A stretch of DNA of 57,358 bases, taken from the IMG/VR virus record IMGVR_UViG_3300035698_021114, positions 1 to 57,358 of that record. One strand, 5' to 3'. Origin of the DNA: a virus. The position numbers and the translations under genes were made by a program. Shown here piece after piece: positions 57,331 to 57,358 of the stretch. Every line of letters starts with the position of its first letter. Within the stretch, counting starts at the first letter, position 1. Below the pieces are notes generated by a model. The model was given only the letters and a program-made list of their open reading frames with translations. It was not told the DNA's origin and did no database searches.

Positions 57331-57358
57331 TCATCTCACCATATGTTTATTAATTTCA
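57232..57358. repeat. End overlap, right copy
   Basis: Identical to 1-127. Any annotation of the circle should count this sequence once. Confidence 0.95.

Overview
The window is one AT-rich, tightly packed viral genome. Its first and last 127 bases are identical, so I read it as a closed circle of about 57,231 bp written out linearly. It carries a complete tailed-virus (siphovirus-type) structural set: terminase, portal-MuF fusion, head protease/scaffold, HK97-type capsid protein, connectors, tail tube, tail assembly chaperones with a frameshift, tape measure, baseplate and adhesins. No integrase, CRISPR array or insertion sequence was seen.

The host is probably an archaeon. Several genes begin 26-31 bp after the centre of an A-rich (often CGAAA) BRE plus a TTTAAATA/TTTATATA box, the layout of leaderless archaeal transcripts. 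GGTGA-type ribosome sites dominate inside operons. An AbrB-like regulator, an ERCC4/XPF nuclease domain and a fused archaeo-eukaryotic primase fit this. The large beta-helix surface protein resembles cell-surface proteins I associate with DPANN archaea (Woesearchaeales and relatives); that host assignment is inference. A bacterial-type C-family DNA polymerase makes the replisome a hybrid.

Layout: two transcription arms diverge from a gene-free, AT-rich segment with iteron-like repeats at about 25.2-25.75 kb (likely origin) and converge at 56.13 kb. The minus arm (25.2 kb down to 1, continuing through the circle to 56.13 kb) carries replication and recombination genes (RPA-like protein, Sak4-like ATPase, DnaE polymerase, Cas4-like nuclease, PriS-PriL primase, AAA+ helicase-like ATPase, ERCC4 nuclease), nucleotide genes (ThyX, Nmad1-like protein, HAD phosphatase), and a sugar/glycan module (four glycosyltransferase domains, radical SAM, mannose-6-phosphate isomerase cupin, methyltransferase). 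It is interrupted by a three-gene plus-strand cassette at 6.9-8.1 kb facing the AbrB-like gene. The plus arm starts with many very small genes, often overlapping by ATGA and often zinc-ribbon or Cys-rich. It continues through a structured tRNA-like RNA locus (27.35-27.65 kb), a truncated tRNA nucleotidyltransferase, a transglutaminase-like enzyme, and then the head and tail genes to 56.1 kb.

Most interesting: (1) a tRNA-like RNA whose anticodon arm is replaced by a branched domain, near a lone CCA-enzyme head domain; (2) a 12-bp palindrome placed exactly 23 bp before the TATA boxes of three plus-strand promoters and again on the start of the AbrB-like gene, a probable viral regulon; (3) a terminase large subunit split by a 91-nt segment between direct repeats; (4) recoding and nested starts in the head and tail genes; (5) iteron repeats in the origin region; (6) strong CpG depletion.
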